A DNA stretch of 64,000 nt from Hemileia vastatrix (GCA_030280995.1 JASXTE010000008.1:27734193-27798192), one strand, 5' to 3'; counted from the stretch's first letter, positions 11,568 through 24,211 are shown. The notes: a model not told the origin generated them from the sequence alone. Program-made: numbers and translations.

Positions 11568-14500
11568 TCACCAATCCTACAAATTTCCCGAATCCCAAAT
11601 TAACACAAAGATGTTAGTCAACAGAAAATAAATTTGATTAATTTTTTCACTCACTACTGTCTGCAGTCCAATGGCAGTGACAACCTCGTCTTTGATTCCA
11701 AACATTCCTTTTTTGTGCTCGACAGTAGCTGCATGTCCAATTATTGCATCTTTCTTAATCACAATTTGAGTTGCTTTGGCTACTCTTACTAACCGACAAT
11801 GCACTTGTGGGAAAAGCTCATAGGGATCCTTTGATGTTTCTTCTGGACGGAGCTCTTTGAAAGGACTTACTATTAAATATATTTGATCAATCTCTTCCTT
11901 TGATCTGAAAAGATCATCAATTTGCCCAAACTGGCTATCTTTTCCATAGTAGAATTCAATTGTTGAATTAGCAATGTGTCGATGGTAACTAGTAAACCTC
12001 TTTCCATGTATCAATATGCTTGCTACATTTTCAACTACCCGATCCCCACTTTTCTCCGATGGTGTCAAAGCCCGTCTTGAAGTTTCTTTTCCCATTCGTG
12101 CCCTTACCCATTTAGTAAATAATGCCATACTTAGATGGATCCATTTGTTTTGTTTATCGAGATCAATATGGATTTTTTTAGTCTCACATTGATCATTATC
12201 TTCAGCTTCACCAAGATCTAATACCCTAGACTTCCGATACCAATGTTTGAGCATTGTTAGCGGTATCTCTCCTGTGGTAAATATTAATAAATTAGCACAG
12301 CTGAGTTTTTAAATCATTTCTTACAAACATTACATACGTGGATGGTGATTGTTTGGAATTTCAGATAATATATGATTCACCCGCTCTCCAGACCAAGTAG
12401 CTGTACCTGATGGTGGACCAAGACGCTTTATCATTTCAGGATAATGTTGAGTGATATGCAGATTTGGCTTTGCATTAATATTCTTCCAACCCTCTTCAAG
12501 GCACTCACGATACTCTAACAGAAATTGATCTAGATCTTTAAGCTCATTAGTCTGTATATTTTTTAATGTCAAAAAATTGGTGATCGAGCATAATGTTACA
12601 AGTGACTTGAGAAGATAATATTCTCTTGGTTTATCAGCTGAGGAAGCTGAAGATTCAGATTCTTTAAATTTTTCAAACCAAAGGGGTATAAGTGACAAAG
12701 GGAAGTAGAGAGTATACAGCATGTGCCATTCTGCTGCCTTGAGGGATCCTGCCTTTTTAGATCCTACTGATTTTGGAACTCGTGTTAGCCAGGAAGGTCT
12801 TCTTACTTGATCAATCATCTTCCATACAACATGTAGCTCTGCTGCTGTGATTCGTGGATTACTACTACCTTCATTTTCTTTCTCCTTACCTTTCCTTTTA
12901 TTTTCTTCATCTCTAGCTGTCTCATTTGATGAGTGAGATCCTTCACTCTGTGATATGCTAATGCTTCTTTGCCTTAAGTTATACAATGAATTCCTACTGT
13001 CACTGCTTTGAGACTGTACTGAGGCCACATCGCTATATGGAGGAATAAATTTGGAGCTGGATGACCTACTCTGGCTTCTTGATCGATTTGTTCCCAATCC
13101 TTCATTATCTAGTCCATGATGACTTGATGACTGTCTTGAACTCGTACGTCTTTGCCGCTTGTGCTGTCTCGTGTGTCCTGTATCATCATCATCATTATTC
13201 GTGGTGCTTAAGCTACTTCTACGTTTTTTCGAATGTTTGTGCAGTGAAGTATCAGAAAAGAAATCATCATCTTCTTCTCTTACATGCCAATTTTTATCCT
13301 TTTCCAGCTTTCTTTCTAGATCTTTTGCTGCATTTTGGATTTGAAAATAGCTTAGACTGTGATCTTTTAGGTTGCCAAGCATATGTGAATGCATAACATC
13401 AATTGAGCAATATTCAGTTGGACGCCAATATTCAAGGTTATTCAGCTCACTCCATCGTACCCCATGATTTTGAACAATTGATACACGCTCCCAATGTGAC
13501 TTAGAATTTTTCCACTTTGTTGCCCAGCACATATGATCCTCATGATTCCGTAATGAAAAATTTCCCACATTCTTTTCACTAATTTCATCTTTAGAGATAT
13601 TACAGAAAGAGCAGAACATTTTTGCAGAGTGACTCAAAAAGCCAGCCAATTTTCGTATTGCAGGAATGTCACCTATCAAAGAGAACAATGCAACTCTTAA
13701 TTTCCGGCCTCGTGGATAAAGATGTGTCTTTTCAATCAATATACCATCCCATAGAGTTTGTAGATCATTAACCAGTGGTTTTAGAAGGTGATTAAGCTGT
13801 TCACTTGTGGGTTCTGTTGGTCCGGGTATAATAGAATACAAAAAAAGATTTTCCATTTTGTATCTATCTTCTTGAGGTAGGTTCATACACACCATCATAA
13901 TATTGCCTACAGACTTCTGATGACCTCCAATCCTATTGCCACCAGGCCTAAACCAGTCGACATATAAAGTAAACATTAAGTTGCCTGAAGTTATCGTATA
14001 TTCATCATCATTGCTATCCAGAGCTGGAGTGGTTATGGGAAAGTTTTTCCAAATTGAACCATCACAAACATCCTTCATCAAATCACACTCTACACGTTCT
14101 GCCACAGGGGTTTTCTTCTCAATCAGAAGCTCAAATTTGAACAGTTTGATCTTTTCCTTAAGCCAGTCGATAAAAGAATGGTGATGAAATGTTTTAAGAG
14201 ATAAGTATTTTACATGTTCTTGATGTTCCTCCATCAAATACAGCCTTTCATCACATTTAACTGCAATTTGTCCTGCTCCAAACATTTTTAAATAGCGCTT
14301 TGATGATGAAAGAAAGGGTTGATTGCAACATAGTATAGATGGTTGAGATTCAGAGTTATACTCATAAAGAGCAAAGCATTTAGGACAGCATGTTTTAGTG
14401 AAAAATGATTGATTGAGCTTTAATCGACTAAAAACTGTATCTATCGAGCGTGGGACCAGGCGGACAATGCTATCAGAATCCAGTATTCCACTATCACCTA

Positions 14501-14955
14501 GAAGTTTGAGCTTCTTAATTTCTTCATCCAAAAATTGAGTACAACCTTCTTTGCTCAAATGATGAATCAGAGAAAGCTTTGCTGCCTGCCACATAATTAT
14601 TTGGCTATACCGTTCCCCGAGATTTGAGTTTCTAGAGACTGTTGAAGATACTTCTGCCCCCAATAGCAACTGCCCCTATGTAATAAATCATTGAAACATC
14701 ATAAAGACTTTAATTCTCACATTGAACTATAGATATACAGCTTACTGTTTCTGTGGAGCGGGAACTTCCAATGTTAAGTGGATTGTTGGAAGAAATAACC
14801 ATCTGGGCCTTCCTATTTCTTTCCTCTTGATGTTTTGCATAAGAATTAGAGCTTTTGAAAGCCATACCAACTTCAAAGGACCCAGAAGAAGTTTGATACT
14901 TTCTATTGACACATCCAAGATCTTGACATTGACATACATGAAAAAATGGAGGCAT
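11568..14955 (-). CDS. Tnp2/Plavaka-like CACTA-superfamily transposase (about 1057 aa, intact)
   Basis: Four exons on the minus strand, 14955-14746, 14675-12338, 12271-11655 and a 3-codon exon 11576-11568, give an unbroken frame; introns are 66-78 nt with GT-AG ends. The last exon is the least certain. Domains in order: an N-terminal cysteine cluster CQCQDLGC (residues 8-15), a CCPKC cluster near residue 166, then the catalytic region with YVDWFRPGGNRIGGHQKS (about 308-325), IIPGPTEP, LIGDIPAIRKLAGF, CSFC and CSIDVMHSHMLG (near 494). Aspartates of DWF, GD and ID are the candidate catalytic acids. A Ser/Arg-rich disordered insert follows, then the conserved SWLTRVPKSVG and TATWSGERVNHIL segments. 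These blocks are those of basidiomycete Plavaka/Tnp2 transposases, which cut and paste DNA. Lack of stops suggests it may be functional. No terminal inverted repeats were found by eye. A decayed paralogue lies at 36372-52227. Confidence 0.85.
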
Positions 14956-16030
14956 TGTAATTGTGATAATTGTAGGAATAAGTTAGCTATTCGAAGTTAC
15001 CGATTGAAGGTATTCCTTTTTTTGAAAGGCACTAGCTAATATAAGCTACATTTTTTTATCAAAAGAATATGATGGAATATGTGTTGAAATTATTTAAGTT
15101 TAAATGTTTAATTTTTAATCGGATAAATTATATATTAATTTAAAGTTATGCAGTCTACTTTATTTGTATTCTGTATACTCTCTGCATTTGTACAACAATG
15201 CATGCATGTTTATCAGAATATTTTCTATCATAGAAAAAATTCTGTTGTACGCACAAGCATCTTAATTATTTTTCTATCAAATGCCTTCTGAGTTATATCT
15301 AACTACCCTATAATTATTTGATTTTGATAAAAATTCTTAGTTATGGACTATAAGAAAAGTAATCCATATTTTTAACATAATTATTTAAAAAATTACCCCA
15401 AAAATCAAAGTTAAACCCAAAAATAAGTTTAATATTTTGTAAAAAACAATCACAAACATATTTCTTTCAACTTGAAAATTGGTCTGTACTAGGTAGAATT
15501 TTCTATAAAGAAAAAATCAAAAATACTCAAATAATAGATGCTACAAAAGTGTAAACCTTAAAGAATTACATAAAAGCTGAAACCTTGTATAACTTTTCAT
15601 ACATAAATGCGATGAAGTGACACTCTAGTCTATTTATTCAGGTTGAAAAAAATTACTCAAAAGAATATGTATTACTATCATATTGGACCAAAAATAATTT
15701 TTTGGTAATCAAAAAATGAACATAGCCTCACATTTAACAAATTATTTTTGTGGAAGAATTTTTTGAAAAGAAAAAAAAATCCGTTTCTTAAATGAGTCTG
15801 CTTTTATCACATAATCATTCTCTTTATTTTATACCATTCCTTTTGAGTTCAAGTTGCATATAAAAATATAATTTATGCATATTATAATTCCATAAAGTCG
15901 AAATATTTCTTATTCTTAATTTTTGTGATATTTCTCCTTAAATCAACTTTGATCATAAAGTTTTGGAGCTCAACAATTTATCCTTCCTCTTTGTTTAATT
16001 TAATTGAACACTTTCTTAATCTTATTATTT
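14956..16030. other. Divergent spacer between transposase and B2
   Basis: AT-rich, no gene recognised. The transposase (minus) and B2 (plus) diverge from here, so both promoters should lie in it. No shared motif could be picked out by eye. Confidence 0.45.
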
Positions 16031-17152
16031 ATGAACCCTAGTAGCTCTTACTTTCCTCATGGAAACCTGCCCACAAACACAAGAACACTTAATAGAATTT
16101 TTAATGAGACTTTGCCTCCATTCAATTCTCACTTTTGTAGATCTATACACAATTTTTGTCGTTCACTTTTGGATATGTCACCAGAATCAAATGGATGGAA
16201 ACAAAACCCTACTGAAGAGCAATTAGACAGATTTTCATCATTCGACATGAATTCTTGCAACATTGCCTTTGAACTACCTCATCCAGAATCAAATTCAGCA
16301 GTTTCAGAAAAGTTTCCACCAATTTTCCGTGAATCTTTTATTGAGCACCTTCGCATGTGTGGTTTCCCAGGATCAACTTTCGCTTGGAACCTAGATTGGT
16401 TTGACAAATGGAACCAGGTCTTGGCAAATATTCTCATTAAACACTGGGACAATGCCTTAAAAACCAATAATTTGATTGCATATCCAATTGACTCAACTCA
16501 AATTAGCTTCTCAAATCAAATAGGAGTTCTTCACCGTTGGTTTTTAGGTCATGCTGATAGATTAAGACTTGGGAAGGATTCTCATAGCTCTCAAGAAATA
16601 ATCAAAGTGAGAAAGCATAAATATAGAATAAAAAAAAAAGTATGAAAATCCCTTTTTTTTCAACCGTTTTTATTTATGACCTTTATTTCAAATAACAAAG
16701 ATTCTTAGAATTCAGTTAACCGAACTAAACTTCTTAAACAACTTCCACATTGTGAAACTTATCACAACCTTTTCACAAACATCAAATGTTGTTCAGACAC
16801 CGAAATTGATAATGATGGATCGTTAAGACGTATCTTAATGCAATGGAGGTCTGAAGATTTTTCTAAAGTTGCACAATATCTTGACCAACAACACTTTGAT
16901 ATTCGAGATAATTCAACCTACTCTGGCAGTGTGCTAAAGGACTTGGCCTTGTACAAAAGAATCAGTTTGGTTTCAACATTATCCCCTAACCTTAATCCTT
17001 CTCATGTCCCCCGGGGTTTGCCGAATGACTGTTATTCTCCCTTATATCTTGCATCTCTAAATCCTCAACAACTCAGACTTTTAAATCCTCAAAATCCCAT
17101 AAATTTACCTGCTCTCCTTGAAATTCTTTGTTCCTCTAATGTGAGTGATTGA
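16031..17152 (+). CDS. Family B protein B2, unknown function (350 aa, intact)
   Basis: Two exons, 16031-16639 and 16709-17152, join at phase 0 to 1053 nt of open frame. The start is the first ATG of the frame (MNPSSSYFPHGN). Landmarks shared with B1: FAWNLDWFDKWNQ (aligned with FDWTCRDFSESTWNQ), LHRWFLGHADRL, a basic end of exon 1 (RKHKYRIKKK), the SDTE box followed by QWRSEDFSKVAQYLD, and near the C-terminus PRGLPNDCYSPLYLASL. It lacks the Pro-rich N-terminal tail of B1. No signal peptide or membrane segment. Function unknown. It converges with the SNF2 gene, leaving about 130 bp between the two ends. Confidence 0.78.
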
Positions 17153-17284
17153 CAAACTCCCTTAATAATAGGTTTGCACACTCATACTCCTCATTTCCAC
17201 TGTTTGGGACACTTAGCCTTGAAAACAAAAACATAATTTTAATGATTACTATTATCATTAAAATTTATAGAAATGAAATTTGGC

Positions 17285-19564
17285 TTACATTGTTAGCTCC
17301 ATTTTTTTCCTTTGAATCTTATACATGCTGAATTCTATACTTCCTTGTACAAAATAATTCAAAACATTTACTTCATTTTGCTGCCCCATTCTATACAGCC
17401 GATCAACAGCCTGTTGCTCAACTGCTGGATTCCAATTTGGCTCCTATTTCAACATTGAACATATAAAAAATTTAATATTTTTGTTCTTAATATGAAATAA
17501 AAGACATTGAGCTCACCATTATATATACATTTTGAGCACACCTGAGATCTATACCCACTCCTGCAGCCTGAATCGTTCCAACCAAAACTTGGCAATTTTT
17601 ATTAAAATGGAATTCATGCATATTTTTGTCTCGCTTTGTCCGGCTGAGTTCACCCGTAAGCTGGGTATACCTAATATTGTGGTCATCTAAAGCCATTTTT
17701 ATTCTATTTTGAAATATTAGAAAATTGTTTTTAATAAGCCAACACAATTTTGTAAAACAATTCATTATAGAATCACTTACATCTGCAAAAAGTCTGCAAA
17801 GTTGGAGAATATAACAGCTTTTGGAAAATTTATATCCCTTTCACCAGACAAAAAGTTTTTTAAGTGGCCTATAAGATGACAAATCTTTGCGGAATGCTGC
17901 CAGGTGAAATCAAAAGTTGGAGTTTCATCCAGATTTTTGTAGATTGGATGGTTGCAGAATTTTCTTAAAATCATCAGCTCTCTTAGAAACTCAGATGAGT
18001 CCCAAGGGAAGTCAGTGCTCCTGGAGGGCCCATATCGCTCAGTGAATCCTTCTTGAAGCACATCAAGTTTAGACCTCCATGGATCTGCTAATTGAACCGA
18101 TATCCCCCTTTGAATCTTTTTTGGAAGAGACAAAATTGCATCCTTTGTTCTACGTAGGCTTATGACTTTCATTAAGTGATTGATTGATTTAATAGAATTA
18201 GCCTTTCCTTTTTGCAAACCTGGAAAAAGGAAATTCTTCCATAACCAGTCTTCTTGCCACTTTTCGATTCTAAGAAAAAATATGAGACTTTGAAGGTCAG
18301 TGGGCCTGTTCTGAAGTGGAGTTCCAGTCAAGCATAGTCGGTGTTGGGATTCCAAGTCAAATATTGTTTGAGCCCTCTGCGAGTAAGGATTTTTAATGTA
18401 ACTAAAAGAATATTTATAAAAATTGATAATAAAAATTAAGTTTTAAGTTTTAGATATAGAAATGGGCACTAACTGAGCTTCATCTAAAACAACTCTATAC
18501 CAAAAGAGCATTTGAGTCACCGGTATCTTTTTTTGGCTTTGATTTTTTGACATCGTTGGGCTAGCTATTTCATAGGTCGTTAAAACAATAGCAGTGTCCT
18601 GTAGCTCATTGACATTAGTATTTTGACAATCCTTCCCATAAAGAACCTTGAAAGGAAGTGCATTATCTTCAAAGTGCACACTTATTTCATTGATCCAATT
18701 CGATAGTGTTGCCAGGGGGCATATAATCAGTGTGGCTGAACTCCGATTAATACCTTCTTGATTTTCTGATACCTGGAATTGTCTTGCTTCACCTTGAGTT
18801 GCACTTATAAGAGAAAGAGTTGAAAGTGTCTTTCCCAAACCCATATCATCAGCAAGTATTGACCCGTTTCCTTCAGGCGGCAATTGATTGTTAGGAAACT
18901 GATCTTTATAGTCATCGAATCCAGTTCTAAGCCAATGGTTGTCCTGGTGCCTCCACATGATATCCAACTTTTCCTTTAACATTCGTTCATTGTCAATCAT
19001 AAAATTTATTGCTTGAAGTTGATGTGTTTTGAGAACTGTTTTGATTCCTCGGATAAGTTGATCAGCTTTCCAATCTTGAGTACTCTGAGATATTTGGAAA
19101 GAGCCTTCAAAAATTACATGCGGGATATTAAAAAAGATAGTGGAGTCGTAGTTCAGGATTGGACATAAATCGATTTGTGCAGAAGAAAATGCTTCTTTAG
19201 CAAGACTGATTAGTGTACTTGAAGAAAAGAGGCATCCCCAAAGTTGATACTGATTACCAAAAACTGGAACCAAGTAAGCATGAAAATAGAAAGGCTTCAT
19301 AGGATTCAAGGCACTTCTTTGGTTTAAATGGTGAGATCCAGAGCCAATGTCACCCAATAGTGGTCCAATGTGCTGACTCTGCACTTGAGAAAGATTACCA
19401 ACAAGGGTTGGTTTTCTTTCTTCAAATAGTCCAAAAATATGAACATTCGAATGGCCTCGCTGTAAAATTGTGGGGGTCGGTGAGTTTTGAAATCTTGAAA
19501 TTACATTCATATAAATTTGATCGATTGTTATTGAGAACTGTCCAACACATCTGAGACTTGACAT
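17285..19564 (-). CDS. SNF2-family helicase, Rad5/Rad16-like (678 aa, intact)
   Basis: Four exons on the minus strand, 19564-18470, 18376-17781, 17703-17517 and 17443-17285, give 2037 nt of open frame from ATG (MSSLRCVGQF). Such ATPases move along double-stranded DNA and remodel chromatin or repair complexes. Motifs: I, ADDMGLGKT (residues 238-246); Ia, LIICPLATLSNW; II, DEAQ (361-364); III, LCLTGTPLQN; then the C-terminal RecA lobe with KAVIFSNF, QAAGVGIDL and the motif VI region AVDRLYRMGQ. About 180 N-terminal residues are not recognisable. It lacks the RING finger of Rad5/HLTF, and the domain spacing is short for the family. The exon 1 donor (GTGCCC) is weak, so that junction is less sure. 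A frameshifted paralogue lies at 54441-56626, next to another B gene, as here. Confidence 0.87.
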
Positions 19565-20699
19565 ATTAAGTAAGAATAGTATCTGAAGATAGTGGTTGTT
19601 AAAAGATGAATTGAAGCAAAAAATGAAGAATCAGTTTTGAATAAAACGACAAAATAACTTTTTAGCATATGCTATGCTAAGCTCATAATTCTTTCACATG
19701 TATTATTATTATCTTTTTAATAAATATTGGAAGTAAATCAATGATAACTGAAATGAATAATATGTCTTAAAAATAAATCTTGAGCCTATAGAGTAAATTT
19801 TGGTTTGTGGAGGAAGAAAAATTTTCTCAATAAAAATGTGCATTATTGTTACATTATAATCACAAAATAGAATAATTTCACTCTTATTACACTTATTTAT
19901 GTTTCTGTCTAATAGTAAAATGCTTTAGATGTCAGTTCAAAATCCAAATTGAAACTACTACCTAGAACGATATCTTGATACTAACATACTTTTTGTAAGT
20001 CTTTGGAAAGACACTTATGGTGATCTCAATAATATTAAAATTGATTTGAATTGTATGTTTTATCAAATATCTATGTAGTCTAGTGTAATAATTGAGATAC
20101 TACAGTTTAACCTTCTGTTACCAACTTGGCAAGAAAATATATGTAGATATTCTTAGAACGAATATCAAATTTTGCTTTCCACAAGATGGGAAAGTGAATA
20201 TTATGATATGTTAAATGATATGTTCAAGCTTTGCTCAATCTGTGCTCAGCTCAAAATCAAAGTAATCACCAAGCTCCAAGAAACCTGTGATTGAGTTTGG
20301 TTGAACCTAGGTCTAACTGATTACCAAATCTTTGTCCAATTAATTTAAATCTGGTTTCACAATGAACTCCCAACAGCCTTCCAACAGCTTTCCAACCACT
20401 TCCCAACATTTTTAAATGAGGGGTATTGCTAGCAATACCCCCCCAAATTTTCTGTGGTGATTGATTTTCGCATTTGAGTTGAATGGGTTTGTCAAAATTT
20501 CTTAACTCTCACTACTCCTAAAGTGAAATATACCCAATGGGTATATCCTAGTTTGGGTTGGGTATATTTTTTCATCACCATGAAAAAAATAATTCAGAGC
20601 TCTATGCACCATGTAAGATATCAATGATGCACAAGTTGGGTATATTTTAGGGAGTGACATAGGGTTATAAAAAATGTGTCAACTTTTGAAATGATGGTG
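19565..20699. other. Gene-free stretch with a 22-bp palindrome
   Basis: No gene recognised. AT-rich up to about 20200, then richer in C and G. A perfect 22-bp palindrome centred on GCTAGC lies at 20420-20441 and reads GGGGTATTGCT followed by its complement. A related palindrome, GAACTGCTAGCAGTTC, lies at 32752-32767. A short imperfect palindrome (ATATACCCAATGGGTATAT) lies near 20528. Confidence 0.55.
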
Positions 20700-20960
20700 G
20701 CAATGAAATGGCCGCAGGGACTAACTCAACTTGGGCAAAGATGGAGATGGTAATGAAACATGGGGAATAACTCTACCTGAAAAAAGAGATAGACTGGGGA
20801 ATAACTCCACCCAGAAATATGATGAGAAATGGGGAATAACTCTACCCAGTAAAGGTGATGAGGCAGGGAATAAATTTACCCAACTTGAACAATGCAGCGA
20901 GGAGTAACTCTACTCGACTTGGACTAAGTGGTGGTGAATAACTCTACCCAACTTTACAAT
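20700..20960. repeat. Degenerate tandem repeat with GGGGAATAACTCTACCC core
   Basis: About six diverged units of roughly 35-50 bp share the core GGGAATAACTCTACCCA, for example near 20761, 20797, 20830 and 20936. No coding frame runs through it. Related direct and inverted GGTGATGATTGGTRAGCAA boxes follow near 21002, 21111 and 21170. Confidence 0.7.
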
Positions 20961-21419
20961 ATGCTTACAACAGGGGATGGAAGCAAAGGATCTCAGGGCT
21001 GGTGATGATTGGTGAGCAATAAAAAGATCATATATATTTCAATTATTAATAAAATAAGTATAACAAGTGTAGTGAAACTTATAAGAGAAAAATTGATGTT
21101 ACCTGGTGATGATTGGTAAGCAACAAAAGATGGTGTTCAAAAAGAAGATCTCACTATCTTTTATGCTTCCCAATCATCACTAGGCTCATGATAGAAATAA
21201 ACTAGGTCTAAAATATGTGATAGTGCTTTTCAAATAAATAGATATATATATATATGTGTGTGTGTAGATTTTATATTTTATGTATTTGTATGTATTTATA
21301 TAAGAAAGTGTGTTGTAAAAAGTGTCATGAAATGTTATATACCACATTTAATGACAGAAACTAGTCAATAGGAAGAGATGATAGATAGATATAGGTAAAG
21401 TAATTATGGAATAGAAAAC

Positions 21420-21530
21420 TGTTATGGACCTAGTTCCTTATGTACTTAGCTATCAACTATATCTACCTGGAGACATGTCATCACTGGTTCCTCCTGTTCT
21501 ATCCGGAGTCTAGCTGATGCCGTGTCAACA
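21420..21530 (+). repeat. Left LTR of the TRIM-like element
   Basis: 111 bp, TG...CA ends, a few differences from the right copy, several of them C/T. Confidence 0.8.
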
Positions 21531-22416
21531 AGTAAAGTAATACATATATGGTTCTATCCTAAGTCTAGCTGATGCCATTTCAACAGGTTATGGGCTATCC
21601 TGCATGGTAGTTCAGCAGCTCCACTTTGTAACAAAAGTAAAAGTCAAACCCACCAGCTTCTTGAGTCCAACAACATATTGCTGGTTTAACAAACCTTCCT
21701 CTTCCCTTTGATGCCAGATACGGGTGTCATCTCAGGTCTTAGCTGATTCATTCCTGCTTGCTTTTGTGGCAAGAAACAGACTTTTATTCCTCCTATTCTT
21801 CAATTTGCCAAAATTCCCTTTTCCTTGGCCTCACCAGGCTAACAATCTCAAAAACCTGCTCATCAATGTGACCCCAAAAGGTGCAAACAAATTATTCTCT
21901 AAATCTTTTAAATTTGCTATATGTTTGGCTTGAAAGGAAACATTCCCTATTCCTTGATATCTCATTTCTCTGAATTCTACACCATAACAAGAGCAAGGCT
22001 GGAAAATCTCAATTTCGCACCTTTAACTAATTCCAATTTTTCTTGATCTTCATTTTTTTCTCTGACTTCCTGAAATCTAAACAGCCGCTTGTCTTCCCTT
22101 ACTTGTCAAATCCTTTCTCCCTTGTGCTTTAGTTTTTGCTTTAACTTTTTATAGAGTACTGTGTGGTATGGTGCTATCTTGATGGAGGGGAAGTATTTAT
22201 TTTACTTATTTTACTTTCCTTTACTGTTGTTAAACACATCTAACTATTGTACTAGCTTACTTTAGATTTTAAATACTTTGTTACTTTGAAATATTTTCTT
22301 TTGTCTTCATTTTACACACTCTCATTTAATTAGTTATACATTTCTTTTCTTTATTACTTGTTAGTTCTCTTTTCTTAGTTATACTCTGATATAGGTTGAT
22401 AGAAAAGTGGGGGGGA

Positions 22417-22527
22417 TGTTACGGACCTAGTTCCTTATATACTTAGCTATCAACTATATCTACCTGGAGACAGGTCATCACTGGTTCCTTCGGTTCTATC
22501 CAGAGTCTAGCTGATGCTGTGTCAACA
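22417..22527 (+). repeat. Right LTR of the TRIM-like element
   Basis: 111 bp, preceded by a purine run and followed by the target duplication AAAAC. Confidence 0.8.
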
Positions 22528-22616
22528 AAAACAAGTGACCAAAGGAGTCTAACATGACCCTTAAATTCTGACAAAATGTAACAAAAGTAAGTGCAGAAAA
22601 AAGTGAAAGAAAAATG

Positions 22617-23757
22617 TTTTGCAACCATAAGAAATTTTGATTTTTCAAGAAAAAAATCATAATATTAATATTATAAATTACGAAATTATAAAAAAAAGAA
22701 GAAAGAAAAATAAAGAAGAAGAAAAAAGAAGAAGAAAGAAGAAGATAAATTTAAAATTTAAAAAAAAGTAAAAAAGGAAAAAATAGAAAAAAGATAAAAG
22801 ATAAAAGAAAAAAAAGAAAAAAGAAAAATATTTTGCAACCATAAGAAATTTTGATTTTTCAAGAAAAAAATCATAATATTAATATTATAAATTACAAAAT
22901 TATAAAAAAAAGAAGAAAGAAAAATAAAGAAGAAAAAAAAAGAAGAAAAAAGAAGAAAGAAGAAGATAAAATTAAAAGGTAAAAAAAAGTAAAAAAGGAA
23001 AAAATAGAAAATAGAAAAAAGATAAAAGATAAAAGATAAATGAAAAATGAAAAATGAAAAATGAAAAATGAAAAATGAAAAATGAAAAATGAAAAATGAA
23101 AAATGAAAAATGAAAAAAGAAAAAAGAAAAAAGAAAAAAGAAAAAAGAAAAAAGAAAAAAGAAAAAAGAAAAAAGAAAAAAGAAAAAAGAAAAAAGAAAA
23201 AAGAAAAAAGAAAAAAGAAAAAAGAAAAAAGAAAAAAGAAAAAAGAAAAAAGAAAAAAGAAAAAAGAAAAAAAAAATTAGTAAAAATAGAAAAAATAGAA
23301 AATGAAAGAAAAAGAAAAGAAAAGAACAGAAAAGAAAGAAAAGAAAGAATGAAATGAATTGAATTGAATTGAGAGAGAAAGAAGGAAAGAAAAAAAAAGA
23401 AAAAAGAAAAAAAATGAGAAAAAATGAGAAAAAATGAGAAAAAATGAGAAAAAATGAGAAAAAATGAGAAAAAATGAGAAAAAATGAGAAAAAATGAGAA
23501 AAAATGAAAAAAATGAAAAAAATGAAAAAAATGAAAAATGAAAAAAAATGAAAAAAAAATGAAAAAAAATGAAAAATTGAAAAAAAAGAAAGAGCAAAAG
23601 AAAAAGAAAAATAGAAATAAAGAAAAAGAAATAAGAGAAATAGAAAATAGAAAAAAAGAAAGAAAAAGAAAAAAAGAAAGAAAGAAAGGAAATGTAAAAA
23701 AAATTTTAAAAAAGAAAAAAAAAGAATTTTTTTAAAGAAAAATAAATAATAGGGGGT
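22617..23757. repeat. Long purine tract and microsatellites (GAAAAAA, GAAAAAT, AAAAAATGAG)
   Basis: Nearly pure A/G on the plus strand. It begins with a duplicated block of about 120 bp (22617 onward and 22830 onward), then tandem GAAAAAT (about 23041-23105), GAAAAAA repeated some 24 times (about 23103-23272), and a ten-base unit AAAAAATGAG repeated about ten times (23406-23500). Apparent long frames (Phe-rich on one strand, Lys-rich on the other) are artefacts of composition. Confidence 0.9.
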
Positions 23758-24211
23758 CTCAAACATTACCATGCATGCCTAGTGTGTTTCATTTGAAAAT
23801 AACCACACCAACATGCCATGAAACATGGCTGATTTAGTACTTGGGGTCTCAAACATGGGGTCGAATACATCCTACTTTTGTACAATTTTCTTAAAAATAA
23901 TTCAGCCTACAAGTATCCACATCCTCCCAATAAGCTGCACATCACCTTCCTTCCATCCTCACTCATATACCCCATGTCACAAATCTTCACTCCCAGTTCA
24001 TTTCCAAATCAAATTTTTCTCTTTCACACCACAGTAAGTCTATTACATTTTATTTTGTTTTTTAGAAACTTTTACTGCTCACATTTCTATTCTCACAACT
24101 TCTTATTTTTATACAAGGAATCACAAAAATTTAAAATAATTATTAGTTTCTCCTTTTCTTCAACAAAATTTTCTTTTTTCACTAATTTTTTTTGTTTTGT
24201 GATAATTTATC

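Larger units (their letters stand above)
21420..22527. mobile_element. Complete miniature LTR retroelement (TRIM-like)
   Basis: Two direct terminal repeats of exactly 111 bp (21420-21530 and 22417-22527) begin TGTTAYGGACC and end GTGTCAACA. They are flanked by a perfect 5-bp duplication AAAAC at 21415-21419 and 22528-22532. A G-rich purine run (22401-22416) lies just before the right repeat, where a polypurine tract belongs. The 886-bp interior codes for no recognisable retroelement protein and holds a third, partial LTR-like copy near 21551-21590. The size, ends and target duplication fit a terminal-repeat retrotransposon in miniature, mobilised in trans by some autonomous element. No convincing primer-binding site was seen. 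Strand is set by the purine run as probably plus. Confidence 0.82.

Noticed and set aside
13061..13396. Plus-strand frames opposite the transposase
   Set aside because: Complement of the Ser/Arg/Asp-rich transposase insert; no independent support.
22972..23772. Long Phe-rich reading frame on the minus strand
   Set aside because: It is the complement of an A/G-only tract with short tandem units; any such tract is open by composition. No start context, no varied residues.
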